In this document: one piece after another, positions 1-11,000 of the stretch
Position numbering within the stretch: position 1 is the stretch's first letter
Layout: each line of letters starts with the position of its first letter
DNA from: Treponema sp.
GTDB taxonomy: Bacteria > Spirochaetota > Spirochaetia > Treponematales > Treponemataceae
Reading direction: 5' to 3'
Length of the DNA: 64,000 nt
Assembly (NCBI GenBank): GCA_016290335.1
Contig: JAEETM010000008.1
Location: forward strand, 1-64,000
Program-made: the position numbers and the translations under genes
Notes under the pieces: generated by a model
Told to the model about the DNA's origin: nothing
Databases searched by the model: none
What the model saw: only the letters and a program-made list of their open reading frames with translations

Positions 1-53
1 TTTCGAGTTATAAATATTATTCTATTTACGGGGAAACCCATCAGGAGAAATAA

Positions 54-647
54 ATGAAAAAGAATCGAATTGTTGCCGTTATTACAATTCTGTTTGCTAC
101 TGTTTTATTCAGCAGCTGTGGCTACAACACCATTGTTACACTCAGAGAAGGAGTAGATGCACAGTGGGCAAATGTAGAAAACCAGTATCAGCGCAGAGCA
201 GATTTAGTTCCAAATCTGGTTTCTACCGTAAAGGGATACGCTAAACACGAATCTGAAATATTTGAACAGGTTTCACAGGCACGCGCAAAGCTTGCTTCCG
301 GCATGAGTGGTGATTCATCAATCACAGATGATCCGGAAAAGCTCGCTGCTTATCAGAAAGCACAGGACTCACTTGGTGCAAGCCTTTCACGCCTTATTGC
401 AATTGCAGAAGCTTATCCAGACCTCAAGGCAAACGAAAACTTTAAAGATTTGCAGAGTCAGCTTGAAGGAACAGAAAACCGCATTGCAACAGAACGCGGC
501 CGCTATAACAACGCAGTAAAAGAATACAATGCTGCAATTCAGCGCTTCCCAGGCCTCTTGTGGGCAAAATGGTTCCACTTTGAACCAAAAGCTTATTTCT
601 CAACTACAGAAGAAGCAAAAACAGTCCCAACAGTTTCTTTTGACTAA
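54..647 (+). CDS. lemA: LemA family lipoprotein
   Basis: The 197-residue product has an N-terminal signal with positively charged KKNR, a hydrophobic run and a lipobox ending at Cys22 (LFSSC), so it is probably lipid-anchored. The mature part matches the LemA family: a YNTIVTLREGVDAQWANV start, the hallmark RRADLVPNLV motif near residues 47-56, then long amphipathic helices. LemA proteins are helical-bundle membrane proteins of poorly known function, often encoded next to TPM-domain proteins, as here. The start at 54 has an AGGAGA ribosome site at 43-48. The next gene follows after 29 nt, so the three genes are probably one operon. Family call is firm; function is not known. Confidence 0.93.
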   Translation: MKKNRIVAVITILFATVLFSSCGYNTIVTLREGVDAQWANVENQYQRRADLVPNLVSTVKGYAKHESEIFEQVSQARAKLASGMSGDSSITDDPEKLAAYQKAQDSLGASLSRLIAIAEAYPDLKANENFKDLQSQLEGTENRIATERGRYNNAVKEYNAAIQRFPGLLWAKWFHFEPKAYFSTTEEAKTVPTVSFD

Positions 648-676
648 TACAAAACTCTTTTACATCGGAAGCAGAC

Positions 677-1429
677 ATGAATTACAAAAGGCTCATAAAA
701 AGAATAAATCTCAGCGAATCCGACTATAAGGATATTGAAGAAGCCGTAAAAAAGGCAGAAACCGGTACAAAAGGCGAAATAGCCCTTGCAATTACTCCAC
801 AAAGCGACACTTATGCCTTCTGGGAGCTGGCCATAGCGGTATTTACAGCATTTATGCTTTTATGCAGCCTTTTTCCACTTGCAAACCAGATTTACGCCTG
901 GATGAACAGGGTTTTCTGGCTTCCAAAGCCCTGGCATCTTATAGCCTTTTATACCGTGCTCTGCGTAATTGAAATAATCATATTCTATCTTTTATATAAC
1001 ATTTCGTGGTTCGACTCGCTCATTATTCCCGAAAGATTTAAGGAAAAGGCAGTTACAAACAGAGCAATGCGTTATTTTGCAGAAAGCGGAGTATATTGCA
1101 CAAAAGAGCACACAGGAATATTGATTTTTGTTTCTTATCTTGAGCATGAAGTTCGTATTATTGCAGATAAAGGCCTAAACGACAAAATCCCGAATGATTT
1201 ATGGACCCAGATTGCAGACGAAATTGCGCAGGATATTGCAAAAGGTTCTGTTAAAGATGGATTTATAAAGGCGATTGAAAAGTGCGGGGCTTTGTTTGCA
1301 GAAAACTTCCCGCTGGAAAATGCAGAATCAAGCGTTTCTGCAGGACCAACAAGTTCTGCGGTAACCGAAGAGTCTTCCAATGTAAATCCAAATGAGCTTT
1401 CCGACAGCCTTGTCATTTTGGAGGATTAG
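677..1429 (+). CDS. TPM-domain membrane protein
   Basis: A 250-residue protein resembling the TPM (TLP18.3/Psb32/MOLO-1) family. The region around residues 14-35 (DIEEAVKKAETGTKGEIALAITP) is the usual TPM opening. Two hydrophobic helices at about residues 49-70 and 90-113 interrupt it, and the rest of the domain follows (RAMRYFAESGVYCTKEHTGILIFVSYLE, then ADKGLNDKIP). The C-terminal 40 residues are Ser/Thr/Asn-rich and probably disordered. It sits between lemA and a second TPM gene, with only 2 nt to the latter, which supports a LemA-TPM membrane complex. The role is unknown; the family call rests on motif recognition. Confidence 0.85.
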   Translation: MNYKRLIKRINLSESDYKDIEEAVKKAETGTKGEIALAITPQSDTYAFWELAIAVFTAFMLLCSLFPLANQIYAWMNRVFWLPKPWHLIAFYTVLCVIEIIIFYLLYNISWFDSLIIPERFKEKAVTNRAMRYFAESGVYCTKEHTGILIFVSYLEHEVRIIADKGLNDKIPNDLWTQIADEIAQDIAKGSVKDGFIKAIEKCGALFAENFPLENAESSVSAGPTSSAVTEESSNVNPNELSDSLVILED

Positions 1430-1431
1430 AA

Positions 1432-2439
1432 ATGGCAACTAAAAAACAGCAAAAATACCAAGCACAGCGCAGAAAACGAAGAAGAATCAGAAGACTTATC
1501 CTCCTGGCAATTGTTTTAGGTTTTATTTTTATTCCAGAACGCACAGTTGATGCAGTAACAGAGGAAGCACCTGTAGAAGTTGTAGAAACCGCAAAACCAG
1601 TTGCTACACAACAAACAAATGTACAATCAGCAACTACCCAGGAATCTTCCACAACCGAAGATTCTCAATCGCAAGCACTTGTCCCAAACAAGGCAAAAAA
1701 ATCAAGCGATTCCTTTTCCCAGCAGTTTTTAGATTCAACTAAACCGTATTATACAAAAGACAAAAACGGTCTTTACGACCTTGTAGGCCCCGTTATTGAT
1801 GCAGCTAACCTCTTAAATACATCCCAGTACAATCAGCTGGATTCTTTCCTGCGCAACCTGGATGAAACAACAGGCGTTCAAATTGCAGTACTTACAGTAC
1901 CAAGCCTGAACGGAGTAGCCCTGGAAGAGTTTTCCATCCGTCATGCAGAAAAATGGCAGCTTGGACAAAAAGGCGTAGACAATGGAGCCTTACTTGTTGC
2001 CTCAATGGAAGAACATGCCCTCCGCATAGAAACCGGTTACGGTACAGAAGGCACTCTTACCGATGCAAAATGTGCCCAGATTATCCGCAATGTCCTTGTT
2101 CCAAACTTTAGAGACGGCAAATATGGCGAAGGTATAATCGAAGCTGTAAACAATATGGCTGGCATTATCACTAGTGACGAATCCTTAATCAGTAAATCTG
2201 TACTTTCTGAATCATCTTCATCTTCTTACAGTGATAGTACTTTTATGGATGTTTGTTATATAATTTTGGCTATAATAATTATTATTATAGTTTTAGCTCT
2301 TGTTTCTGGGGGCTCTGGTACCGGCTCATATTCAGGCGGTTCTTATCATAGCAGTGGTCACAGTTATAGTGGCGGTGGTCATAGCTTTAGCGGTGGTGGT
2401 GGTCATTTTGGCGGCGGTGGAGCTTCCGGTCACTGGTAA
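1432..2439 (+). CDS. YgcG-like TPM-domain protein with glycine-rich tail
   Basis: 335 residues. A basic N-terminus (RRKRRRIRR) precedes a membrane/signal helix at about 20-36. A Thr/Gln/Ser-rich linker runs to about 105. The TPM domain follows at about 115-255 (VIDAANLLNTSQYNQL, LDETTGVQIAVLTVPSL, then RIETGYGTEGTLTDA). A transmembrane helix lies at about 273-291, and the tail is rich in Gly, Ser and His. This order (signal, TPM, helix, Gly-rich tail) is that of YgcG-type proteins, which typically partner LemA. GGAGG at 1420-1424 serves the ATG at 1432. The His/Gly tail could bind metal, but this is a guess. Confidence 0.88.
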   Translation: MATKKQQKYQAQRRKRRRIRRLILLAIVLGFIFIPERTVDAVTEEAPVEVVETAKPVATQQTNVQSATTQESSTTEDSQSQALVPNKAKKSSDSFSQQFLDSTKPYYTKDKNGLYDLVGPVIDAANLLNTSQYNQLDSFLRNLDETTGVQIAVLTVPSLNGVALEEFSIRHAEKWQLGQKGVDNGALLVASMEEHALRIETGYGTEGTLTDAKCAQIIRNVLVPNFRDGKYGEGIIEAVNNMAGIITSDESLISKSVLSESSSSSYSDSTFMDVCYIILAIIIIIIVLALVSGGSGTGSYSGGSYHSSGHSYSGGGHSFSGGGGHFGGGGASGHW

Positions 2440-2479
2440 TCGTCCGTAATCATCTGTAATCACCCGTAATATCCGTAAT
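2436..2479 (+). repeat. Short tandem GTAAT repeat at helical pitch
   Basis: The pentamer GTAAT occurs at 2436, 2446, 2456, 2466 and 2475, so four copies are spaced by exactly 10 nt and the last by 9. The first copy overlaps the stop codon of the TPM gene. The array lies about 50 nt upstream of a promoter for the next gene. The 10-nt phasing would put the copies on one face of the helix; whether a protein binds there is unknown. Confidence 0.6.
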
Positions 2480-2527
2480 AATTTATCAGAATCTTTATAA
2501 AAACTTTTCTCTTGCCATCAGCTCAAA

Positions 2528-2556
2528 TTGCTTTTATTATAGTATATATAGATAAT
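2528..2556 (+). promoter_or_regulatory. Sigma70-type promoter for the 2578 lipoprotein gene
   Basis: TTGCTT at 2528-2533, a 17-nt spacer, and GATAAT at 2551-2556. The predicted start of transcription is about 15-20 nt before the ATG at 2578. Confidence 0.5.
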
Positions 2557-2577
2557 ACTTTTAAAAGAGATGTGCGT

Positions 2578-3462
2578 ATGAAAAAAATCCAATCTTTATC
2601 ACTATCATTATTGCTGGGAGCCATACTCTGCAGCGCAATTTTTACTGGATGTGCTTCTAAACCAAAGGTACTCTCATCAAAATCTTCAAAACACGTAACC
2701 GTGCAGCAAACAAGCGTTGGCGTTTATATAGATGTTCACAAGGAAAAAGGCGAAGATATTACCAAAGTTATACTGATTGACGACCCTAACGGTAACGGCG
2801 CCACAGTAACTTTCGAAAATGCCACTTCAGTAAACTTCCTCTGGCCTTATGCTGAATCTGGAAAAACCTATACAATCCACGCAAACCTGTATAATTCCAA
2901 AAAGTTCAAGGGCGAAGAAACTGTAACATTTACAACCGACGCAGTAAGCCAGAATATCGTTAATTACACCGAAGATTATACCAATTCAAGGCTCGTTCTT
3001 GTTGCCGCTAAAAACACCCGAACAGTAATGCTCAAAACAACAAAAGAAGCTCTTCTTTCAATCCTTGGACCAACAACAACACTCAATGCAAAAGTTAATG
3101 TAGATATTTATTCCGGCAAACACGCTGGCGATGCAACTCCAAATGACAGCGAATATATCGGTTCCTTTACAAAAGATATTCTGAATGTAGCAGATTTCAA
3201 AAAGCTTCTGGATGGTTACGATATCATGTCAATTTCCGGGGCATTCGGTTATACTCCATCAGAACTGAACAAAAAACTGGCAGCAAACAAAACCTATTTT
3301 GCACGTGCCTGCGTAATCTACAATCTTTCTGCCGATGATAACGCTTCTGTAAAATATATGACCAGATATCTTTACACCAACGACACAATCTATACTCCAA
3401 TTGCAGAAGAAGATTTACCTGAATCTCTGGTTGGAAACAATACCAACGATGCAGCAAAATAA
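2578..3462 (+). CDS. Uncharacterised lipoprotein
   Basis: I place the start at the ATG at 2578 rather than an upstream one at 2512. From 2578 the protein begins with a typical lipoprotein signal (MKKIQSLSLSLLLGA) and a lipobox FTGC ending at Cys25, and a good promoter lies just upstream. The mature part of about 270 residues is not recognised. Its first half (VGVYIDVHKE to ETVTFTT) looks beta-rich and may be an Fn3-like sandwich, which is inference only. It ends inside the start region of the next gene, overlapping it by 14 nt, so the two are probably co-translated. Confidence 0.8.
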   Translation: MKKIQSLSLSLLLGAILCSAIFTGCASKPKVLSSKSSKHVTVQQTSVGVYIDVHKEKGEDITKVILIDDPNGNGATVTFENATSVNFLWPYAESGKTYTIHANLYNSKKFKGEETVTFTTDAVSQNIVNYTEDYTNSRLVLVAAKNTRTVMLKTTKEALLSILGPTTTLNAKVNVDIYSGKHAGDATPNDSEYIGSFTKDILNVADFKKLLDGYDIMSISGAFGYTPSELNKKLAANKTYFARACVIYNLSADDNASVKYMTRYLYTNDTIYTPIAEEDLPESLVGNNTNDAAK

Positions 3463-3895
3463 AACAACCCACGCAAAGAAACTCGCAATTCCTACTGCAA
3501 AACTCCTTATGTATTTTGCGGTAGTTTTTGTGATGTTTTGCAGCTATCTAATTGTAAGGCACAAAAACCAGGTGCTGGAAGCCAAAAATCTCCCGTTCTA
3601 TAATACATCTTTAGAAGCTGTTGATGATGGCACCTATTATGGAAAAACCTACACAAAGTTTTTGCATGTTCAGCTGGAAGTTACCGTGCAGAATCATCAG
3701 CTACAAAATATAAAGGTGTTGGAAAACAAGGGTTCCCAGGGACAAAAAGTAGAACCAATTCTCCAGGAAATGATTAAGCAAAATAAAGTTGTAGTTCCTG
3801 CAATTAAAGGCGAAGAATTAGCCAGCCTTGTTTTTATATCGTGTGTAGATACCGCCTTGCATTCCGGGACTAAGCAGATTGAGCAGGTTGAATAA
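3449..3895 (+). CDS. FMN-binding-domain-like membrane protein
   Basis: The ATG at 3449 overlaps the end of the lipoprotein gene and gives 148 residues starting MQQNKTTHAKK. One membrane helix lies at about 15-36. The remainder resembles the FMN_bind fold: GTYYGKTYTKFLHVQLEVTV, then IKVLENKG and a C-terminal DTALHSGTKQ. In flavinylated family members a Thr in a D-x-x-S-G-A-T type motif carries covalent FMN. Here the motif is degenerate, with SGTK in place of SGAT and a longer gap after the Asp. It may therefore not carry flavin. The domain call is moderate. Confidence 0.6.
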   Translation: MQQNKTTHAKKLAIPTAKLLMYFAVVFVMFCSYLIVRHKNQVLEAKNLPFYNTSLEAVDDGTYYGKTYTKFLHVQLEVTVQNHQLQNIKVLENKGSQGQKVEPILQEMIKQNKVVVPAIKGEELASLVFISCVDTALHSGTKQIEQVE

Positions 3896-3937
3896 GAATA
3901 TATTGCTATAACGTGTAATTATAGCCATTATATAACA

Positions 3938-3964
3938 GATTGCCGGGTCAAGTCCGCCAATGAC
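3938..3964 (-). repeat. REP-like palindrome, reverse copy
   Basis: Read on the minus strand this is GTCATTGGCGGA, CTTGA, then CCCGGCAATC. It is an inverted, imperfect copy of the element at 3974-4000 and lies 10 nt from it, so the pair faces each other. Confidence 0.6.
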
Positions 3965-3973
3965 AATAAACCT

Positions 3974-4000
3974 GTCATTATCGGGCTTGACCCGATAATC
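3974..4000 (+). repeat. REP-like palindrome with CTTGA loop
   Basis: Stem arms ATTATCGGG (3977-3985) and CCCGATAAT (3991-3999) pair perfectly around the loop CTTGA. The same element, identical over its 27-nt core, recurs at 48125-48151, 44 kb away. It ends 18 nt before the queH start. Confidence 0.8.
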
Positions 4001-4017
4001 CCAAAAGAAGAGTAAAA

Positions 4018-4752
4018 ATGCCGTCATCCCCATACCAGAAACAATTAGATGAACTTCTCAAAAATCTAGCTATAACAGACGCTGATGTCCAGTTCAAGCC
4101 TGAACATGACATTAAGTCCAACGCCGAACACAACAGCCAGTCCAAACCAACCCTTTTGCTCCATGCCTGCTGCGGTCCGTGTTCGTCTTATGTTTTGGAA
4201 TATCTTTCGCAATATTTTGCAATCACGGTGTTTTATTACAATCCAAATATTTATCCACAGGAAGAATACAACCGCCGCCTGTCCGAGCTCAAAACCTTTT
4301 ACACAAAGTTTGCCCCAGCCGCAAATGTACGCGTAGTAGAAGAAGTTTACAACCCGGAAGATTTCTACAACGCAATCCAAATCCACGAACACCCAGAACG
4401 TGCAACCGAACCGGAAAAAGGTGAACGCTGCCGGCTGTGCTACAAGTTCCGCCTGCAAAAAGCTTACGAATATGCTGCGGCTCACAAGTATGATTATTAC
4501 TGTACAACGCTTTCAATCAGTCCGTTTAAGGACGCAGAGAAAATAAACGTGCTTGGCACAGAAATTGCTAAAAACCAACAAGTTGCCGGTAACCAATCCG
4601 TCCCTTCCGACCAATCAGCATCCCCCCGCTGGCTCCCTTCCGACTTCAAAAAACATGGCGGCTTCCAGCGCAGCCTGGAACTCAGCTCCGAATACGGCCT
4701 CTACCGCCAGCAATACTGCGGCTGCATTTATTCAATCCACTCCGCTCAATAA
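4018..4752 (+). CDS. queH: Epoxyqueuosine reductase QueH
   Basis: Catalyses the last step of queuosine synthesis, reducing epoxyqueuosine to queuosine in tRNA, in species that use QueH instead of QueG. The 244-residue protein shows the family's cysteine pattern: LLLHACCGPCSSYVL (Cys51, Cys52, Cys55), GERCRLCYKFR (Cys138, Cys141) and QQYCGCIYS (Cys234, Cys236). It also has NPNIYPQEEYNRR and SISPFKDAEKIN. These residues hold the iron-sulfur cluster and the second metal site in known QueH. Two features are unusual: about 45 N-terminal residues before the core, and a Gln/Ser/Pro-rich insert at about 186-203 before FKKHGGFQRS. It is probably transcribed alone or with the upstream pair, after the two REP-like palindromes. 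Confidence 0.95.
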   Translation: MPSSPYQKQLDELLKNLAITDADVQFKPEHDIKSNAEHNSQSKPTLLLHACCGPCSSYVLEYLSQYFAITVFYYNPNIYPQEEYNRRLSELKTFYTKFAPAANVRVVEEVYNPEDFYNAIQIHEHPERATEPEKGERCRLCYKFRLQKAYEYAAAHKYDYYCTTLSISPFKDAEKINVLGTEIAKNQQVAGNQSVPSDQSASPRWLPSDFKKHGGFQRSLELSSEYGLYRQQYCGCIYSIHSAQ

Positions 4753-4786
4753 AGTATTACAATAAAGTAGAATAAGTATAAAAAAC

Positions 4787-4814
4787 TTGATTTTTTACTA
4801 TAAAGTGATATTAT
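4787..4814 (+). promoter_or_regulatory. Candidate promoter of the giant lipoprotein gene
   Basis: TTGATT at 4787-4792, a 16-nt spacer, and TATTAT at 4809-4814; a TATAAT at 4814-4819 overlaps it. This would give an untranslated leader of about 210 nt before the ATG at 5036. Confidence 0.45.
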
Positions 4815-4864
4815 ATAATGGGCTTTTTGGGAGAATTTCAAAAAAGTAGGGGGGAGATTCATCA

Positions 4865-4891
4865 AAAAGTCTTTTTTTATTAAGGACTTTT
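4865..4891 (+). promoter_or_regulatory. Hairpin in the long leader of the giant gene
   Basis: AAAAGTC (4865-4871) and GACTTTT (4885-4891) pair, and three further inner pairs including one G-U extend the stem to about 10 bp. It lies inside the predicted 5' leader, just after a G-rich stretch near 4849-4856. There is no obvious terminator tract after it. Confidence 0.4.
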
Positions 4892-5035
4892 AAGAATAAA
4901 GTGAAGTAAACGTAGAGAACATATATCAAAAAATAAATATTTGTTAAGACAAATCATATATAAATTGTTATTTAAAAAGTGCCGAAAAATAAAGAATAGA
5001 AGAACTTTAAATTTATAGTTATAGGGGTATCAACT

Positions 5036-8000
5036 ATGAAGAAAGGTAAACTGTTTGTCGTGTTAACGGCTGTTTTCAGTCTGTTTTTGGCTTCCTGCGA
5101 AGTGGAAATTGGTCTTGGTTCTGCAGTAGATACAGAAGCTGCAAAGCTCAGTGTAGACGAAACTCCAAAAGCAGGTGATGTAGTACGTAGTTATTTTAAA
5201 CTTTCCGGTACTTGTACTGATGATACGGAAATAAAATCACTCACAATCACATTCGAAGATACGAGTGGTCAGAATCCGAATAAATATGTTTTCAGTACCA
5301 AACCAGAAAAATCCGGTAAGTGGGCTATTGTCATCGACCCGGCAGGCGAAATTGAAAAAGCCAGAGTTGCCGCAGCCGAAGCAGAAGCAGCAAACGCCAC
5401 AATAATACCTCCAGTTCCAGAGCTTCCAGAAGGTCTTTCTGTAGGAATGTATAAGGCTACAGACAATCAATATTATTATGAAGTTCCAGACGGCGAATAT
5501 CAGGTAACTTTCCTTGTAATTGATAAAGTTGACCACGAAACAATCGTAACCCGCCAGTTTACAATTGATAATACAGCTCCTGTAATTGTTCTTGATCGTC
5601 CTTCTTCAAAAGTACTAAAAGATGAAAGTGGAAATCCAGTAATAGATGAGGAAACATTAGATTCTTATGGACAGTCTTTTACCCTGGAAGGACAGTCTGC
5701 TGATGATAATAATGTAAGCCTTATTGAAGTTGAAGTAACAAATATTGCAGATGAAAAGCTTGGAATCGCTACCCCTAAAAAGATTTCAAAGCAGGATATC
5801 CCATCTAGAATTAACATTGATATTGCAAAATGTATAGCTCATATTGAAGAAGCTACAGGCAACACATACTATGAAGAAAATGCATATACAGAAATCTATG
5901 ATGCAACATCATCACAAGGTCAGAAAGATTACTATTTTAAATTAAAAGCTTACGACTCAGCCGTTAGATACCCCGTTGACGGTTCAGAGCAGACAGCTGA
6001 TGATTTAAAAGGAAACTGTACAGATTCTTATTACCTTTACGAAGATATCTCAACCTACATTTTCACGGAAACTGGTTTAAAGATTACAGACCTTTATCAT
6101 ATCAAGAACAACAGTTATTCAAATAGAGCTGCTTTAACAGATGATGTAAAAGATGACATTACTAAGTTCCTTAATACTTCAAAAACAGAAGATGGTTGTT
6201 TCTCTTTGAATCCGGAAAACAGCCCTACCTTTACAGTTACATCAAGGGAGCAGCTTAAAGGCAATGCATCAGATTTTAGTGATGAAAATGATGATAACAA
6301 AATAATAAACGGTTCTTCATTAACAATAGAAGTAAGCCCTGGTCTTGACTCAATTACACTTCTTTCAGAAGAAAACTGTGAAAAATATATTGCATACGGT
6401 ATTGAGTATAACGACGACCCAATTACTAATAAAGAAAAACAGCGTTATGCTAAATATATTTCTGTAAATGAAGAAACAGGTGAAGGTACGTATGCTAAGC
6501 TTAACAAAGATACAAACGAATACGAATCAATTTATCATTTCAGACCATATTTTGTAGAAATGGAATATGATGCAGATGGAAATGCAACAGTAAGTAATAC
6601 AAGAATCTATCCGTCTAATGTATCGTTTAAAAAGGCTGGTTCAAGTTATAAGTTTACAGTACAGATTGATAAAGATGATGGATTAAAGTTTGGCCGCCCA
6701 GGAAAAGGTTATAAAATAGGTGTAGAAGGCCGTGATGAATCTGGAAACAGAATTGAAGACGAAGGCAATGGCTACGGCTTCTACCTTGTTACAAGTGGAG
6801 CAGCACCAAACATTAAAGCAGAAAAGCCAGAAGAATCAATTTCTCGAGTAAAAAAAGGTGATTCAGTATTATTCAAAGGTATAGTTTCTACAGAAGATGG
6901 AGCACCTACACTTACATTTAAAAGATTCCGTGAAGGCGAAAAAGACGGAACAGTTATTAACAATATTTTAATGAAGAAAAAAGATGGGCAGGAGGTTCGT
7001 TTTGCAGACGGTGTTATAGAGTTTGAAGATACCGATGGTGTTTTAAACGAAACAGCAGGCTTAAATGACTTCCCGTACGAAGTTGAAATACCAGATTCCT
7101 GGTTCAGTCAGAATGAAAGCCAGCAGTATAAAATCGTATTATACGCAAAAAATGGTGCCGAATCAAAAGATGAAAAAACTATTCTTTACGACGTTGACGC
7201 ACCAAACCTCAACCTCACAGATATAAAACCAGTTGTTACAGTTACAGATGAAAATAACCAGACAAAAGATTGCATAAACAGAACCTTCTCTGTAAAGGGA
7301 ACCTTAGACGACTCTTTTGATAACATACAGCTTGATTACGATTCAACAGTTGACGAAGAAGACCACCGCCCAAGCTGGAAGCTTGTTAATAAAGACGAAC
7401 AGGATGAAGACGGTAACTATGTAGTAATAGATGAGGGAGTAATACTTAAAACAACCTTTACCTTTGAAGTAGATACAGGCGATGCCGACAAAGTAAATAC
7501 AGATTTAATAATCACCGCCTACGATAAAGCCGGCAACAAAACAGAAAAAACAGAGCATTTCTATATCGACCAGGATACAGATATGCCTACAATCGCTCCA
7601 AGCGATCCAAATACGCTTACCTTCGACTATAATACAAAAGACGAGTTAGTCACAGCTAACAACACAAGCACAGGAAAAGAAAAAAAGAACTTCTATACAG
7701 GTGGTTCACAGGTAATTATGAAGTTTACAGATGATGATGGAATTAGCAGCATTACTGTATCTTCAACCGTACACGGACAGACAAATGTAGGCAATTCTTC
7801 AGAAGCAAAACCAAACGGAGCAACAGAGTATACCTATGCCTACAAAGCACCTGAATCAGAAGGTTACTATAAAATAGATGTAGTTGTAACAGATGTTAAA
7901 GGAACTTCAGCAACAGAAGATTTCTACATTCTTGTAAGTGGCGAAACACCATCCTTAAAGCTTACAACTTCTCCAGAGTTCATTACAACAAATACAGAAG

Positions 8001-11000
8001 ACATAGCTCCGGATGCAAAAAAGACCTTTAAAGTTATAGGTACAAACAGCGGTTCTGCACCGTTTAAGAATGTATATAAAGTTCTCGACGATGACCCTGA
8101 GGTAGAAGATGAAGATGAAGGTGACCCTATTCCTAGTCGTCAGTATACCGAAAGTGCACCAGGCAAAGGCGATGCTACAGACAGAATCCGCTGGGAAGAT
8201 GACTTTACACCGGAAACAAATGCAGAAACAGGAAGCGTAAAATATACAGTTTACGATGCATACGGAATCAGTGCATCCGAAACCTTCAACTACAAGGTAG
8301 ACAGCATTCGTCCAACCTCTACAATTACAGGCTGTCTTGATGAACATACTTCAGGCAGCGGAACCTTCAGATTTGTAGGTACCGCAGCAGATAACGAAGC
8401 AGGTTCAGGACTTGCAAAAGTTCAGATAAGAATTGATAACTGCGCTGAAGATGAAGAAGAGGAAGATTTTGCAACATCATGGGAAGACCTTGCACCAACA
8501 GGTAACAACACAACCGGCTGGATAGATGCTTCAGGTACAGATAACTGGAACTGTCTGATTGACTTCAACGAATATACTGATATATTTGGAACAGAAGGCA
8601 GAAAGGTTCTCTATGTACGCGTAACCGATGGTGTTGGAAACTACAATGAACTTACAGCTTTCGATGAAACAACAAAAGCAGGTTCAAGAAAAGTATTTAC
8701 CTTCGATAAGGAAGATCCTAAAGTAGCAATTACAGAATGGACAGATGAAGATGATAATTCTGAATCCCTTGTAAACAAAAACAGCTTCGAAACCCGCCAG
8801 CAGTTTGCCCTCATAGGAACCTTCTCCGATGGATATGGCATTGCAGGCATTAAAGTTGAGCAGACTAAGGGCGAAGGCGAAAATGCAGTAACAAAAACAA
8901 TCTACGAACAGACATTTGACGAAGCTGAAGAAGGCTGGTCAGTTGAAAGCCTTCCTAGAAAGAGCGATTCTCCACTTGAAGCACAGCCACGAGATGCACT
9001 TGAATCAGACAAGTATGTATATAAAGTAACAGTAACAGATAAAGCCGGAAAACAGAGCTTTGCAACAGTAACAGTTACAGTAGATATCACACCTCCTACA
9101 TTAACAATTACAAAACCTCTGAACAACAGCAATACAGGTGCCAATGCAATCAGCGGTACTTCTTATATGTTCCAGGGAAAAATCGAAGATAATGTTGGCG
9201 GAACAGGTGTAGCAAAATACTATTACATCCTTACACAGGAAGATTGGCAGCTTGCCGACCTTGAAGAAGATGCCTGGGGACGCGGGGTTGATTGTGACGG
9301 AAACATGACAATCAGCAGAGTATTGGTTAATGGTACAACATCAACAGGAACAGATTTACACGAAGGTAACTGGAAGCTTTTTGTAAAGGCAGAAGATAAA
9401 GCCGGTAACCAGACAGAACCTCAGTACAGAGAGTTTACTATTGATATGGCAGACCCTGTGCTTACTGTAACTTCAGGTCTGGACGAAGACAGAACAAAAA
9501 CTACATACTTTAAAGGTGCTTCACGTACAATAAGCGGAACCGCAACAGATACTCACGGTATAGAGTATGTAAAAATCATGAGCGGAACAGAAACTCTTGC
9601 TCAAATCAATAATGTAACAAACGGTACCTGGAGTACATCTGTTGGATTGTCTCCAAATACAGGTAAAACAATCACTATATTTGCAGTAGATAAGGCCGGC
9701 AGGGAAAGTTCAAAGGTAGTCAGCAACATCTTCAGAGATGAAGAGGGTCCAAGTATTTTCGTAACTACAGACTTAAGCGGCCTGATCCTTGATGCAGATC
9801 TTACAAACGGATTAGAGATTTCTGGAACTGTAAACGATGGTGCAGGAAGCGGTGTAGATAAAGTATTGTACTCAATAGATGGCAGCGCACCTTCTCTCCA
9901 GGCAAGTGTTAATACACAGGGCAGCTGGAGCATTAAAGTTTATGGCCCAACAGCAACAGGCAATAAAACTCCAAAACTTCCAAGCCAGGGTATTTATGCA
10001 CTCAAGCTTAAAGCAGTAGATAAGTTTAATAACATTACAACTCCTGCAGATAGAAATATCATTTACGATACAGCAAAACCAACCTTAGGTGTTACACTCA
10101 ATGGTACTGCAGTCACAAGCGGCGAAAAGAAATACATTAAGAACAATTCATACGCAATAGCAGGTACTTTTGCTGATTCAGGAACTAACGTAACAGTTTC
10201 TGTAAACATGGATTGTGCCGATGCTACAGCTAATACAAGAATCACCCAGACTCCTACAACAGGCAAAACCGGTACCTGGACACTTACTCAGACACAGGGT
10301 GGTTCAACCATTGCAGACGGAACTTACACATATACAATTACAGCTACAGACGAGGCCGGTGCTTTAACAGGCAGCACTTCAAGAAAAGATACAGTTACCC
10401 TTACAGTAGTAAAGGATGTAACAGCTCCTGCTGTAGAAATAACAGGTATTCCAGATAAAGATTCAACAAAAATCTCACAGTTCACATTCCGTGGTACAGC
10501 AGAAGACGTAACATCTGGTATTAAGAATGTAAAGGTTACAGTTGCAGACAAAGCAGCGCCAGACAGAAAGCAGGTATTAACAGTAAGCGGTAAAGAAAAC
10601 TGGACAGCTGCAGTTAATTATCAGAATGCAGGTTCAGTATTCTACAATAACAATGCATGGGATGAAGGTTGGAAAACCATTACTGTAGAAGTAGAAGACA
10701 ATGCCGGTAATAAAACAACAGAAACAGAAGAGTTCCTCTTTGATAGAGCAAACCCTTCTCTTTCTGTAAACGAAAGCACACATCAGCAGTATATGAACCA
10801 GGGTGGTTATACTCTTACAGGTTCAGCTTCCGATTCTTATGGACTTACAAAGAATGCAGGCAATAAACAGATAGTAACTATTGAAGAAAGCTTAGACGGT
10901 GTTTATATTGGCAGCAGACCATTAGAGCTTAATGCAACTGGAGCCTGGAGCGTAAATCTTCCTCTTGGTGTAGATAATACAACAAATCCTGTTGTACCAA

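Noticed and set aside
2512..2577. Upstream start for the lipoprotein gene
   Set aside because: It would place the promoter inside the coding region and hide the clear signal peptide starting at 2578.
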